Below, one piece after another: positions 1-6,754 of a stretch of 11,910 bases of DNA. The stretch lies in NCBI GenBank assembly GCA_002371755.1, contig DFGM01000036.1, positions 1 to 11,910 on the forward strand, written 5' to 3'. The translations under genes were made by a program, and so were the position numbers. The notes below the pieces were generated by a model. It saw nothing but the letters and a program-made list of their open reading frames with translations, made no database searches and was not told where the DNA came from. This DNA comes from Verrucomicrobia bacterium UBA3750 (GTDB taxonomy: Bacteria; Verrucomicrobiota; Kiritimatiellia; RFP12; UBA1067). Position 1 is the first letter of the stretch, and each line of letters starts with the position of its first letter.

Positions 1-1721
1 AACTGCAGCGCCGCGATCTTGCCGGGGACGCTCTCGAACGGCGGACGCGCAATTGTGTTCGACGCATTCATCGTCAAGTTGCTCATCACGACAGTGCAGA
101 GGTTGGCGGCGGCATAGATGCTGAACTCGCCCGTTTCGTCTTTGCCCGTGATCACGTAGGAGCCCGTCGAGGCGGTGAGCGTAAGGCGCCCGTCCGCGCC
201 GTTGTAGTTCCAGCCGTAGCCGGACGTCGAGATGCCGCCGACGAGAGGCGTCCCGTTGATCCAGAGCGAGGCGGCGGCGTCCGGGTCCGTCAGCGTCCAG
301 GAGCCATAGAGTCGCACGTCTTCCGTAACATAATACTCGTCTGTCTCAAGCGCCACCGAGCCGTCGGCGTTGTAGTATTTCGTGCCGCCGCCGTTGACGT
401 TCGTGAACCAGCCGTTGAACCTCCAGCCGGGGCGCGTCGGCACCGTCGGCGCCGTGGGGAGAGCGTAGCCGAGCTTTGCCGTCATCGTCTCGTAGATGCG
501 CTGTCCGTCATCAAATGTGAGATTGTATTCGATGGCTTCGTGCGAGCTGGCATCCATGGCTACACCGTATGAGCCGGTGAACGACACGCCCGCGGCGAGA
601 TAGACGTATCCATTGCCGCCGCTCGAACCCGCCAAGCCGCCAGAGCCGCCGTATCCGCCGGACTTGTCTGAATGAATCGACGCCCCGGCCGATGACGTGG
701 AGCGCGATCCGCCGCCGGAGCTGCCGGAGTTGTCGCCGCCCGTTCCGCCGCCGCCGTCCGGATATGAAGGATAATAGCCGCTCGGATAGGCGTATTTGCC
801 GCCAGCGCCGCCGCCGCCGCCACCACCACCACCGCCGCCGCCACCGCCGATGGCGTATGGGGCGGCGCATCCGCCGCCACCACCGCCGCCGCCGCCACCG
901 TAGCCGAACATGAACCAATAGGTCTCAAACTCCTCGCTGACGCGCGAGCCTGACGAACCGCCGCTGCCGCCGGAACCCGCCGCACCTGCCGTCGCCGTCA
1001 CATCGAGCGAACCGAGAAGAAAGACCGTGCCCGCACTGGTGCCGTTTGCGGCGTCGGAGCCGGCACTGCCGCTTGAGCCGTTCGCGGTATATTCGTTGGC
1101 GGAGAAATAATGGCATTCGTTTTCATACGAAGTGCCGGCGCTGCCTCCGCTGCCGCCTTTGCCGCCAGAACCGCCGATTGCCGCCGCCGCACCGCCGCCG
1201 CCGTATCCGCCAGAGCCGCCGGAACCGGCCGTCCAATAATCGAGCCCGCTGCGAAAGTTGCCGCTTGACCCGTTGCCGCCGTTGCCGCCGTTGTAGCCAT
1301 TGCCGCCTGCGGCGACGAGTTTTCCGCCGCCCGTCACGACCAACGTCGCGTCGCTCGGAACATAGATGCCCGCGCCCGCGCTCGACGTGCCGTTGGCGTC
1401 TCCGCCCTTCACCGTCAGAGTCGCGCCTTTCTTGATGTAAAGAACCGTCGTCGCGCCGGATGCGACATTCAGCGCGTTGTTGTAGGTGTGCCATGAAAGC
1501 GAAGCATCCGAAGAGACGATATAGACTTTGTTGTTCTCAAGCGTCGCTCCCGCGTCGCCGCCGTCAATCGTTCCGGACGACGTAAAGCCGCCATGCGCCG
1601 CCGGTGCCGCCGCCATCAGCATCGCCGCCAGCGCGGCCTTTCCGACCGCACTGCATAACTTATTCTTAAATCGTTCAAGCGAACTTCCGCGCATCTTCTT
1701 TGTCTTTCTGCTCTTCGCCAT
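1..1721 (-). CDS. Large secreted Gly/Ser-rich surface protein with an InlB-type (Listeria-Bacteroides) repeat; 3' end beyond the window
   Basis: Reading the minus strand from the ATG at 1721-1719, the frame stays open for 573 codons to the left edge, so only the N-terminal part is present. Residues 1-44 look like a Sec signal peptide: a long Lys/Arg-rich n-region, a hydrophobic stretch around 29-42 (AALAAMLMAAAPAA), and likely cleavage near Ala42-Gly44. Residues about 47-120 have the short-strand pattern of beta-helix adhesin-like proteins (TLTVKGG, AGIYVPSDATLVVTGGGKL). About 120-390 is extremely Gly/Ser-rich with runs of 14 and 10 glycines. About 398-477 matches the Listeria-Bacteroides/InlB B-repeat pattern (PTRPGWRFNGWFT, then TKYYNADGS and VRLYGSWT). 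The tail returns to beta-strand-rich sequence. Such repeats are known in secreted or surface proteins; a role in adhesion or polysaccharide contact is inference. No strong Shine-Dalgarno precedes the start. It is transcribed divergently from the GH127 gene. Confidence 0.8.
   Translation of the reverse strand, partial: MAKSRKTKKMRGSSLERFKNKLCSAVGKAALAAMLMAAAPAAHGGFTSSGTIDGGDAGATLENNKVYIVSSDASLSWHTYNNALNVASGATTVLYIKKGATLTVKGGDANGTSSAGAGIYVPSDATLVVTGGGKLVAAGGNGYNGGNGGNGSSGNFRSGLDYWTAGSGGSGGYGGGGAAAAIGGSGGKGGSGGSAGTSYENECHYFSANEYTANGSSGSAGSDAANGTSAGTVFLLGSLDVTATAGAAGSGGSGGSSGSRVSEEFETYWFMFGYGGGGGGGGGGCAAPYAIGGGGGGGGGGGGGGAGGKYAYPSGYYPSYPDGGGGTGGDNSGSSGGGSRSTSSAGASIHSDKSGGYGGSGGLAGSSGGNGYVYLAAGVSFTGSYGVAMDASSHEAIEYNLTFDDGQRIYETMTAKLGYALPTAPTVPTRPGWRFNGWFTNVNGGGTKYYNADGSVALETDEYYVTEDVRLYGSWTLTDPDAAASLWINGTPLVGGISTSGYGWNYNGADGRLTLTASTGSYVITGKDETGEFSIYAAANLCTVVMSNLTMNASNTIARPPFESVPGKIAALQ
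807..848 (-). repeat. Trinucleotide tract encoding 14 consecutive glycines
   Basis: Fourteen consecutive glycine codons (GGC with interspersed GGT on the minus strand) form a near-pure triplet repeat inside the Gly-rich surface protein. The four adjacent GGT codons at 822-833 sit between GGC blocks. In-frame slippage here would change loop length without breaking the reading frame. Confidence 0.85.
870..899 (-). repeat. Second triplet tract encoding 10 consecutive glycines
   Basis: Ten consecutive glycine codons lie 21 nt from the 14-glycine tract, separated by the coding sequence for CAAPYAI. The two tracts flank a single cysteine-containing linker, giving a symmetric poly-Gly/linker/poly-Gly arrangement. 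Confidence 0.8.
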
Positions 1722-1768
1722 CTAGATGTGCCATACCAGCCAGCACACTTCACACCATGGCATGATAT

Positions 1769-1798
1769 ATTATACCATATTTTCGGCTGCAAGGTCTA
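1769..1798 (-). promoter_or_regulatory. Extended -10 promoter for the Gly-rich surface protein
   Basis: On the minus strand a perfect TATAAT (1774-1769) is preceded by TGG, giving an extended -10 (TGnTATAAT). An 18-nt spacer leads to TAGACC (1798-1793), a 4/6 match to TTGACA. The -10 ends 48 nt before the ATG. The same 13-nt core, ATATGRTATAATA, occurs at two other gene starts in this window. Confidence 0.6.
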
Positions 1799-1802
1799 GA
1801 CC
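1793..1802. promoter_or_regulatory. Perfect 10-bp palindrome GGTCTAGACC over the -35 of the minus-strand promoter
   Basis: GGTCTAGACC is a perfect palindrome that includes the proposed -35 hexamer of the surface-protein promoter. Its position would suit a repressor operator. No regulator can be assigned from the sequence, and a 10-bp palindrome alone is weak evidence. Confidence 0.3.
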
Positions 1803-1839
1803 AATGGACTGTGACCAACCCCATGGCTATGGCGATTTA

Positions 1840-1865
1840 GTTCACGGCGCATTTAGCCTGTGAAC
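1840..1865. repeat. Inverted repeat GTTCAC-N14-GTGAAC in the divergent intergenic region
   Basis: A 6-bp perfect inverted repeat with a 14-nt centre lies about 48 nt upstream of the plus-strand -10 at 1913-1918. The spacing is compatible with an activator or repressor dimer site between the two divergent promoters. Two copies of ATTTAG accompany it. A chance occurrence is possible. Confidence 0.25.
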
Positions 1866-1906
1866 ATTGGATTTGTTGCCGAAGGGGGATGGCGCGATAG
1901 GGCGAG

Positions 1907-1919
1907 ATATGATATAATA
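1907..1919 (+). promoter_or_regulatory. Extended -10 promoter upstream of the GH127 gene
   Basis: ATATGATATAATA contains TGA followed by a perfect TATAAT at 1913-1918, and it matches the fucO promoter core in 15 of 16 positions when the flanks are included. No convincing -35 is visible 16-18 nt upstream. A start near 1925 would leave only a few nucleotides before the ATG at 1930 and about 237 nt before the GH127 start. Confidence 0.55.
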
Positions 1920-1929
1920 CGCTCGTATT

Positions 1930-2127
1930 ATGCAAAGGATGCTGTCGGGGATGGTGAAAACCGCAGGAGTTGCACGATTGATGTTCACCTGTGCCTTGGC
2001 TTCGGGCGCGGGTCGGGCAGGTTTGTGTTTCGCTTCGCCGAATGACGGCGCGGCTACGGCGCCCGCCGCCGACGAATCAATGCGTGTCACCGGCGCATAT
2101 CGTTTCAAATCCGGCGAAAACGCGTAG
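1930..2127 (+). CDS. Possible 65-aa leader or small exported protein upstream of GH127
   Basis: The frame opens with ATG 12 nt after the -10 box at 1913-1918 and ends with TAG, 34 nt before the GH127 start. In-frame ATGs at 1939 and 1951 are alternatives; the last is preceded by GGGG. From Met8 the product (MVKTAGVARLMFTCALASG...) has a basic start followed by a hydrophobic stretch ending near CFASP, so it resembles a weak signal peptide with a short polar tail. Third codon positions are GC-rich, as in the neighbouring genes. I recognise no family. It could be a regulatory leader ORF, a small secreted protein, or chance coding in a long 5' untranslated region. Confidence 0.3.
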   Translation: MQRMLSGMVKTAGVARLMFTCALASGAGRAGLCFASPNDGAATAPAADESMRVTGAYRFKSGENA

Positions 2128-2161
2128 AAGGAAACACCTCACAAAAGAAAGGAAAAACGAC

Positions 2162-4039
2162 ATGAAACGAATCACATTGCTGCTGGTGGCGCTTGCGTTG
2201 GCGCAAGACGGCGAATGCGAAGTCCGTCTAAAAGGATTTCTTGGCGAGAAGCTGAACAAGATGATCGAGCGCCATGTGGTCGCGCAAGACATGGACTACA
2301 TCACGGCGCCGTTTCTTGAAAAGACGGAGCGGCGCGGATGGTGGCAGACGGAGTTCTGGGGGAAGTGGATGCATTCCGCAGTCCCGTATTGCGAATATTC
2401 CGGGAACGGGACGCTGCGGAGGAAGATAGACGCCGGCATAGACCGCATACTCGCTTCCCAGGAGGAAAACGGCTACATCGGCAACTATCCCGACGAGCTT
2501 CGTTGCGGCGAAGGTTGGGACGTGTGGGGCATGAAGTATACTCTCATGGGTCTTTTGCACTACTACGATGCGACGAAACGCGAGGACGTTCTCGCCGCGG
2601 CGAAGAAACTGTGCGATTATGTCATTGGCGAAATCGGGCCGGGCGGAAAGCGCGGGCGCGAGCTGTGGCAGACGGGGAACTGGTCGGGCTATGCGAGTTC
2701 TTCGATACTCGAGCCTGTCATGTGGCTTTACAAGCGCACGAAAGAGCAGAAATACCTCGACTTTGCGGCGTATATCGTCAAAGGGATGACAGTGCCGGAG
2801 AAAGGCCCGAGGCTTCTCGACAAGGCTTTGGACGGGGTTTCCGTGGCGGACCGCAACGAACCGGACTATTCGTCAAAACGCGAATGGAAATACGTGTGCA
2901 AGGAGGGGCGCTCGAAAGCGTACGAGATGATGAGCTGCTATCAGGGTCTTCTGGAGTATTATGAAACGACGGGAAGGAAGGATTTGTTCGCGGCCGCCGT
3001 AAAGACTGGTGAAGACATAATAAAGGAAGAAATAAACCTCGCCGGCGGGTGCGCATCGTCGGAGGCATGGTTCCATGGTGCGAGGAAGCAGCATTTGCCG
3101 TACGTCCGCCTGCAGGAAACGTGCGTCACGACCACGTGGATGCGGTTCTGCCAGAAGCTTCTCGATATGACAGGCGATCCGAAATGGGCGGATGAAATAG
3201 AAAAGACGTTCTACAACGCCTATCTTGCGGCACTGAAGCCGGACGGCTCCGAGTTCGCCGGCTACACGCCGCTTTCCGGCAACCGCTACCACGGCCAGCA
3301 TCATTGCTACATGCACACGGATTGTTGCACGGCGAACGGTCCGCGCGGCTTCCTGTGTTTCCTTCGCGAACTCTTTACGGTAAACAACGATGCGGCCACG
3401 TTCAACTTCTATACATCCGCACTTGTGGACGGCGAACTGTCCGGAGGCCGCAAAGTCGCGTTCGACATGTATTCGCTCTATCCCCGCACAGACTCCGCGC
3501 GGATTGTGAGCCACACCGAAGGCGCGGGCAAGGTGCCGCTCCGGTTGCGCATTCCCGCATGGTGCGGGAAGGCGGAAGTGAAGCTGAACGGCAAGGCGCT
3601 GCCTGGCGTGGAGGCGGGCGGCTATTTCACGATAGACCACGAATGGCGGCTTGGCGATATCGTGGAGGTGAAGTTCGACATGCCGGTGGTTGTGCATGAA
3701 CTGGAACATCACGTGGCGTTCACGCGCGGTCCCGTGCTTCTCGCCAGGGACAGCCGTTTCGGCGATGGCGACATGACCGAGCCGTTCCGCAGAAAAAGTC
3801 ATGGCGGCTTCAAAGTCGGAGACCCGGTCTCCGCTTCGTTCTCGTCTGTTCGCGTGCCCGTAGACGACATGTGGATGGCGTTTTCCGCGACGCTGCCCAT
3901 AGGCTCGCACCATGAGAACCCGGAGGGCGGGCTCGAGTCGACAGTATTCTTCTGCGACTACGCCTCCGCCGGTAACGAATGGCGGGTCGGGAACTATTAC
4001 CGCACGTGGTTCCCGATGGAATACGGGAATGACGAATAG
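2162..4039 (+). CDS. Secreted GH127 (DUF1680) beta-L-arabinofuranosidase-type glycoside hydrolase
   Basis: This 625-residue protein has the normal length for GH127, a retaining family that releases terminal beta-L-arabinofuranose from plant glycans and glycoproteins. The ATG at 2162 is chosen because AAAGGA precedes it at good spacing and residues 1-14 (MKRITLLLVALALA) make a signal peptide; the longer in-frame extension upstream has no protein-like character. The Bifidobacterium enzyme HypBA1 uses a Cys nucleophile held by Zn with a Glu and further Cys ligands. The equivalents appear to be Glu301 (SSEAWF, acid/base), Glu319 and Cys321 (QETC), and Cys388-Cys389 (TDCCTANGPR). The N-terminal part is the helical (alpha/alpha) barrel, and from about residue 415 it is beta-rich. 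The C-terminus has the family's DYASAGNEW-type ending. Exact substrate specificity within GH127 and its relatives cannot be decided. It is followed by an independent promoter for fucO. Confidence 0.9.
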   Translation: MKRITLLLVALALAQDGECEVRLKGFLGEKLNKMIERHVVAQDMDYITAPFLEKTERRGWWQTEFWGKWMHSAVPYCEYSGNGTLRRKIDAGIDRILASQEENGYIGNYPDELRCGEGWDVWGMKYTLMGLLHYYDATKREDVLAAAKKLCDYVIGEIGPGGKRGRELWQTGNWSGYASSSILEPVMWLYKRTKEQKYLDFAAYIVKGMTVPEKGPRLLDKALDGVSVADRNEPDYSSKREWKYVCKEGRSKAYEMMSCYQGLLEYYETTGRKDLFAAAVKTGEDIIKEEINLAGGCASSEAWFHGARKQHLPYVRLQETCVTTTWMRFCQKLLDMTGDPKWADEIEKTFYNAYLAALKPDGSEFAGYTPLSGNRYHGQHHCYMHTDCCTANGPRGFLCFLRELFTVNNDAATFNFYTSALVDGELSGGRKVAFDMYSLYPRTDSARIVSHTEGAGKVPLRLRIPAWCGKAEVKLNGKALPGVEAGGYFTIDHEWRLGDIVEVKFDMPVVVHELEHHVAFTRGPVLLARDSRFGDGDMTEPFRRKSHGGFKVGDPVSASFSSVRVPVDDMWMAFSATLPIGSHHENPEGGLESTVFFCDYASAGNEWRVGNYYRTWFPMEYGNDE

Positions 4040-4067
4040 CGCCCCGCCTTGGCCGCGAGCCGCGCAT

Positions 4068-4096
4068 TGGACACACACTGCGCGATATGGTATAAT
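4068..4096 (+). promoter_or_regulatory. Strong sigma70-type promoter for fucO
   Basis: TGGACA (5/6 match to TTGACA) at 4068-4073, a 17-nt spacer, and TATAAT at 4091-4096 preceded by TGG form an extended -10 promoter. This is the best consensus match in the window. The predicted transcript starts near 4103, just where ATG ACC TCA AGG AAG GGA TAA forms a six-codon ORF that contains the fucO ribosome-binding site. Confidence 0.7.
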
Positions 4097-4128
4097 ACGG
4101 ACATGACCTCAAGGAAGGGATAACGAAC

Positions 4129-5274
4129 GTGAACAGAATAATACTGAACGAAACATCCTACCATGGTGCAGGCGCCGTGAACAGCATCACTGCCGAGCTC
4201 GCGGCAAGAGGGTTGAAAAAGCCGATAGTCTTTTCCGATCCGGACCTAATCAAGTTCGGCGTCACCAAAAAAGTGACGGACATACTTGACAAGGCCAAGA
4301 CGCCCTATGCGCTCTACAGCGACATCAAGCCGAATCCAACCATCGAGAACGTGAAGAACGGCGTAAAGGCGTTCAAGAAGGCGAAGGCGGATTGCATCAT
4401 CGCGATTGGTGGCGGCTCTTCGATGGATACGGCGAAAGCCGTGGGCATAATCGTGGCGAATCCGGAGTTTGCGGATGTGCGTTCGCTTGAAGGCGTTGCG
4501 CCCACGAAGAAGCCATCCAAGCCGATTCTTGCCGTCCCCACAACCGCCGGAACAGCCGCCGAGGTGACAATCAACTACGTCATCACCGACGTGGAAAAGA
4601 AGCGCAAGTTCGTGTGCGTGGATCCCCATGACATCCCAGTGGTGGCGTTCGTGGATCCCGGAATGATGTCCACCATGCCCAAGTCTCTCACGGCGTTCAC
4701 CGGGATGGATGCGCTCACGCATGCAATTGAAGGGTATATCACGAAGGCTGCGTGCGAGATTACGGACATGTTCCATATCAAGGCGATAGAGATTATCGCG
4801 CGTTCGCTCCGCGATGCGGTGGCGAACAAGCCCGCGGGCCGCGAAGGGATGGCGCTCGGCCAGTACATCGCCGGCATGGGCTTCTCAAACGTGGGGCTCG
4901 GCATCGACCACTCGATGGCGCACGGGCTTTCCGCCTTGTACGACATGCCGCACGGCAAGGCGTGCGCAATTCTCCTGCCGACGGCGATGAAGTTCAACGC
5001 CCCGAAGTCCGGCACGAAGTATCGCGACATCGCGCGCGCCATGGGCGTGAAGGGGACTGAGAAGATGACATGCGCCCAATACCGCAAGGCGGCAATCGAA
5101 GCGGTGGAGAAGCTTGCGCACGACGTGGGCATTCCGCCGGATCTCAAGGGCGTTCTCAAGAAAGAGGATGTGAAGTTCCTTTCCGAATCGGCCTATGCCG
5201 ATGCGTGCCGTCCCGGCAATCCCCGCGATTGCACGGTGGCCGACATCGAGAAGCTCTACAAGTCTCTCATGTAA
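4129..5274 (+). CDS. fucO: Lactaldehyde reductase / L-1,2-propanediol oxidoreductase (iron-containing alcohol dehydrogenase)
   Basis: This 381-aa group III alcohol dehydrogenase is full length (E. coli FucO is 382-383 aa) and very close to FucO along its whole length, including NPEFADVRSLEG, PTTAGTAAEVTINYVITD and KFVCVDPHDIP. FucO reduces L-lactaldehyde to 1,2-propanediol with NADH, re-oxidising cofactor during anaerobic fucose or rhamnose use. The nucleotide-binding loop GGGSSMD is at residues 94-100. The Fe ligands are Asp194 and His198 (GMDALTH), His261 (DHSMAH) and His275 (MPHG). The start is GTG at 4129, preceded by AAGGAAGGG at 4111-4119; MNRIILNET aligns directly with the FucO N-terminus. 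It has its own promoter. No fucose or rhamnose kinase, isomerase or aldolase is in the window, so the lactaldehyde source must be encoded elsewhere. A wider role in reducing other short aldehydes is possible. Confidence 0.9.
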   Translation: MNRIILNETSYHGAGAVNSITAELAARGLKKPIVFSDPDLIKFGVTKKVTDILDKAKTPYALYSDIKPNPTIENVKNGVKAFKKAKADCIIAIGGGSSMDTAKAVGIIVANPEFADVRSLEGVAPTKKPSKPILAVPTTAGTAAEVTINYVITDVEKKRKFVCVDPHDIPVVAFVDPGMMSTMPKSLTAFTGMDALTHAIEGYITKAACEITDMFHIKAIEIIARSLRDAVANKPAGREGMALGQYIAGMGFSNVGLGIDHSMAHGLSALYDMPHGKACAILLPTAMKFNAPKSGTKYRDIARAMGVKGTEKMTCAQYRKAAIEAVEKLAHDVGIPPDLKGVLKKEDVKFLSESAYADACRPGNPRDCTVADIEKLYKSLM

Positions 5275-5348
5275 TGCAGCAAAGATAGCGTCCGCTCCCT
5301 GCGCGGGAACGCGCATGGGGCGGCGCACAACAGAAGGGAAGGGAAGGT

Positions 5349-6719
5349 ATGGCAGGAACATTGGATAAGATAGCGGCGAACCAGAGCGAATATTCATGCC
5401 GCGCCGAGACGCTCGGCGAGTGCAAGATAGATTCGCCTGTCCGCCACCACGAGTTCATACGCGAGGGCGAACGCATACTCGTGACGGAAAACGAGATGTT
5501 CATGAAATATCTTGCCGAGCGTCTCGGGCACACGCCCACGTTCGAGCGCGCAGGACCGCTCAAGAAGATATTCCACGCCCCGGCCTGGACGCGCGTCGGG
5601 ATCGTGACGGCGGGCGGGCTCTGCCCCGGGCTCAACAACGTCATCAAGGGGCTTGTGGAGATTCTCTCCTTCGACTACGGCGTGAAGACCATATTCGGCA
5701 TCAAATACGGATACGCCGGTCTTTCCCCGAAGTTCAACTACGAGCCGATAATGCTCAACCCCGACGTGGTGGATACCATTCACGAACTGGGCGGTACGAT
5801 ACTCGGCTCTTCGCGCGGACAACAGCCCACCGACGAGATGGTGGATACGCTCGAGCGCATGAATATCAACATCCTTTTTTGCATCGGCGGCGACGGCTCT
5901 CTCAGATGCGCGCGCGACATCGCCGACGAGGTGAAGAAGCGCAACCTGAAGATTTCCATAATCGGCATCCCCAAGACAATAGATAACGATTTGCAGTTCA
6001 TCGGGCGCTCGTTCGGATTCGAGACTGCCGTCGCGGAGGCCGCCAACGTGATACGCAACGCCCACGTGGAGGCGAAAGGCACAGCGGGCGGCATCGGGCT
6101 CGTCAAACTCATGGGGCGCGATTCCGGTTTCATCGCCGCCTATGCCTCGATTGCCAACCCCGTCGTGAACTTCTGCCTCGTGCCAGAAAGTCCATTCACG
6201 CTGGAAGGTCCGCACGGCCTTTTCGCCGCCCTGGAGAACCGCTTCGCGGCAGGAAAAGATCATGCCGTAATCGTCGTCGCCGAGGGTGCCGGGCAGGAGA
6301 TGTTCAAGGATATGCCCGAAGTGAGGGATGCCAGCGGCAACATCCTCAAGAAGGACATCGGGGAGTTCTTGAAGCGCGCAATCGAATGCCACATGAAGTC
6401 GCGCAACATAAAGAGTTCGGTGAAGTATTTCGACCCGAGCTACACCATCCGCTCGGTCCCCGCCCGCGGCACCGACGCCATTCGCTGCTATATGCTCGCC
6501 AGAAACGCCGTGCACGCCGCGATGGCAGGACGCACCAACTGCGTCGTAGGCAACCTCGGCGAAAGCTACTGCCTCGTCCCCATAAAACTCGCCACCATAG
6601 AACGCCAGACCATCAACCTGAAGAGCGACCTCTGGCGCTCCGTGATGGATGCAACCGGCCAGGCATATTACTTCGACGCCGTGCCCAACGCACAGGCCTC
6701 CGACCTTATGGCCCCTTGA
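5349..6719 (+). CDS. pfkA: 6-phosphofructokinase, clade X (plant/trypanosomatid-like; probably ATP-dependent)
   Basis: This 456-aa cytoplasmic enzyme phosphorylates fructose 6-phosphate to fructose 1,6-bisphosphate. Sequence order matches the clade-X phosphofructokinases of plants and trypanosomes: an about 80-residue N-terminal extension, AGGLCPGLNNVI (88-99), the phosphoryl-donor loop GGDGS (180-184), PKTIDND (208-214, Asp212 the expected catalytic base), MGRDSGF (255-261), CLVPE (276-280) and VAEGAGQ (310-316). PPi-using enzymes normally have Asp where this protein has Gly183, and classical ATP enzymes have Gly where it has Lys209. The Gly/Lys combination is the one found in atypical ATP-dependent clade-X enzymes, although annotation pipelines often call them PPi-dependent. 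The start ATG at 5349 follows a repeated GAAGG purine stretch. It lies 74 nt after fucO and 35 nt before the GH115 gene, probably in the same transcript. Confidence 0.88.
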   Translation: MAGTLDKIAANQSEYSCRAETLGECKIDSPVRHHEFIREGERILVTENEMFMKYLAERLGHTPTFERAGPLKKIFHAPAWTRVGIVTAGGLCPGLNNVIKGLVEILSFDYGVKTIFGIKYGYAGLSPKFNYEPIMLNPDVVDTIHELGGTILGSSRGQQPTDEMVDTLERMNINILFCIGGDGSLRCARDIADEVKKRNLKISIIGIPKTIDNDLQFIGRSFGFETAVAEAANVIRNAHVEAKGTAGGIGLVKLMGRDSGFIAAYASIANPVVNFCLVPESPFTLEGPHGLFAALENRFAAGKDHAVIVVAEGAGQEMFKDMPEVRDASGNILKKDIGEFLKRAIECHMKSRNIKSSVKYFDPSYTIRSVPARGTDAIRCYMLARNAVHAAMAGRTNCVVGNLGESYCLVPIKLATIERQTINLKSDLWRSVMDATGQAYYFDAVPNAQASDLMAP

Positions 6720-6754
6720 CCGCATAAGATCTACAATTATAAAGAGAGAGTTTC

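Noticed and set aside
511..1494. Arg- and Ala-rich frames on both strands in the left region
   Set aside because: They are shadows of the Gly-codon-rich surface-protein frame; GCC/GGC repeats keep several frames open.
1991..2161. Upstream extension of the GH127 frame by 57 codons
   Set aside because: The extension is Arg/Pro-rich without structure. The ATG at 2162 has a ribosome-binding site and begins a signal peptide.
2873..4078. 401-codon antisense frame over the GH127 gene
   Set aside because: Complementary to a well-supported catalytic region; no domain or ribosome-binding site is visible.
5289..5316. Hairpin TCCC-TGCGC-GGGA between fucO and pfkA as a terminator
   Set aside because: Only a four-base core stem and no T-run; the downstream gene has no independent promoter, so read-through is more likely.
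5394..6725. 443-codon antisense frame over the phosphofructokinase gene
   Set aside because: The plus strand encodes a full-length, motif-complete enzyme; the antisense product is an Ala/Val/His-rich shadow.
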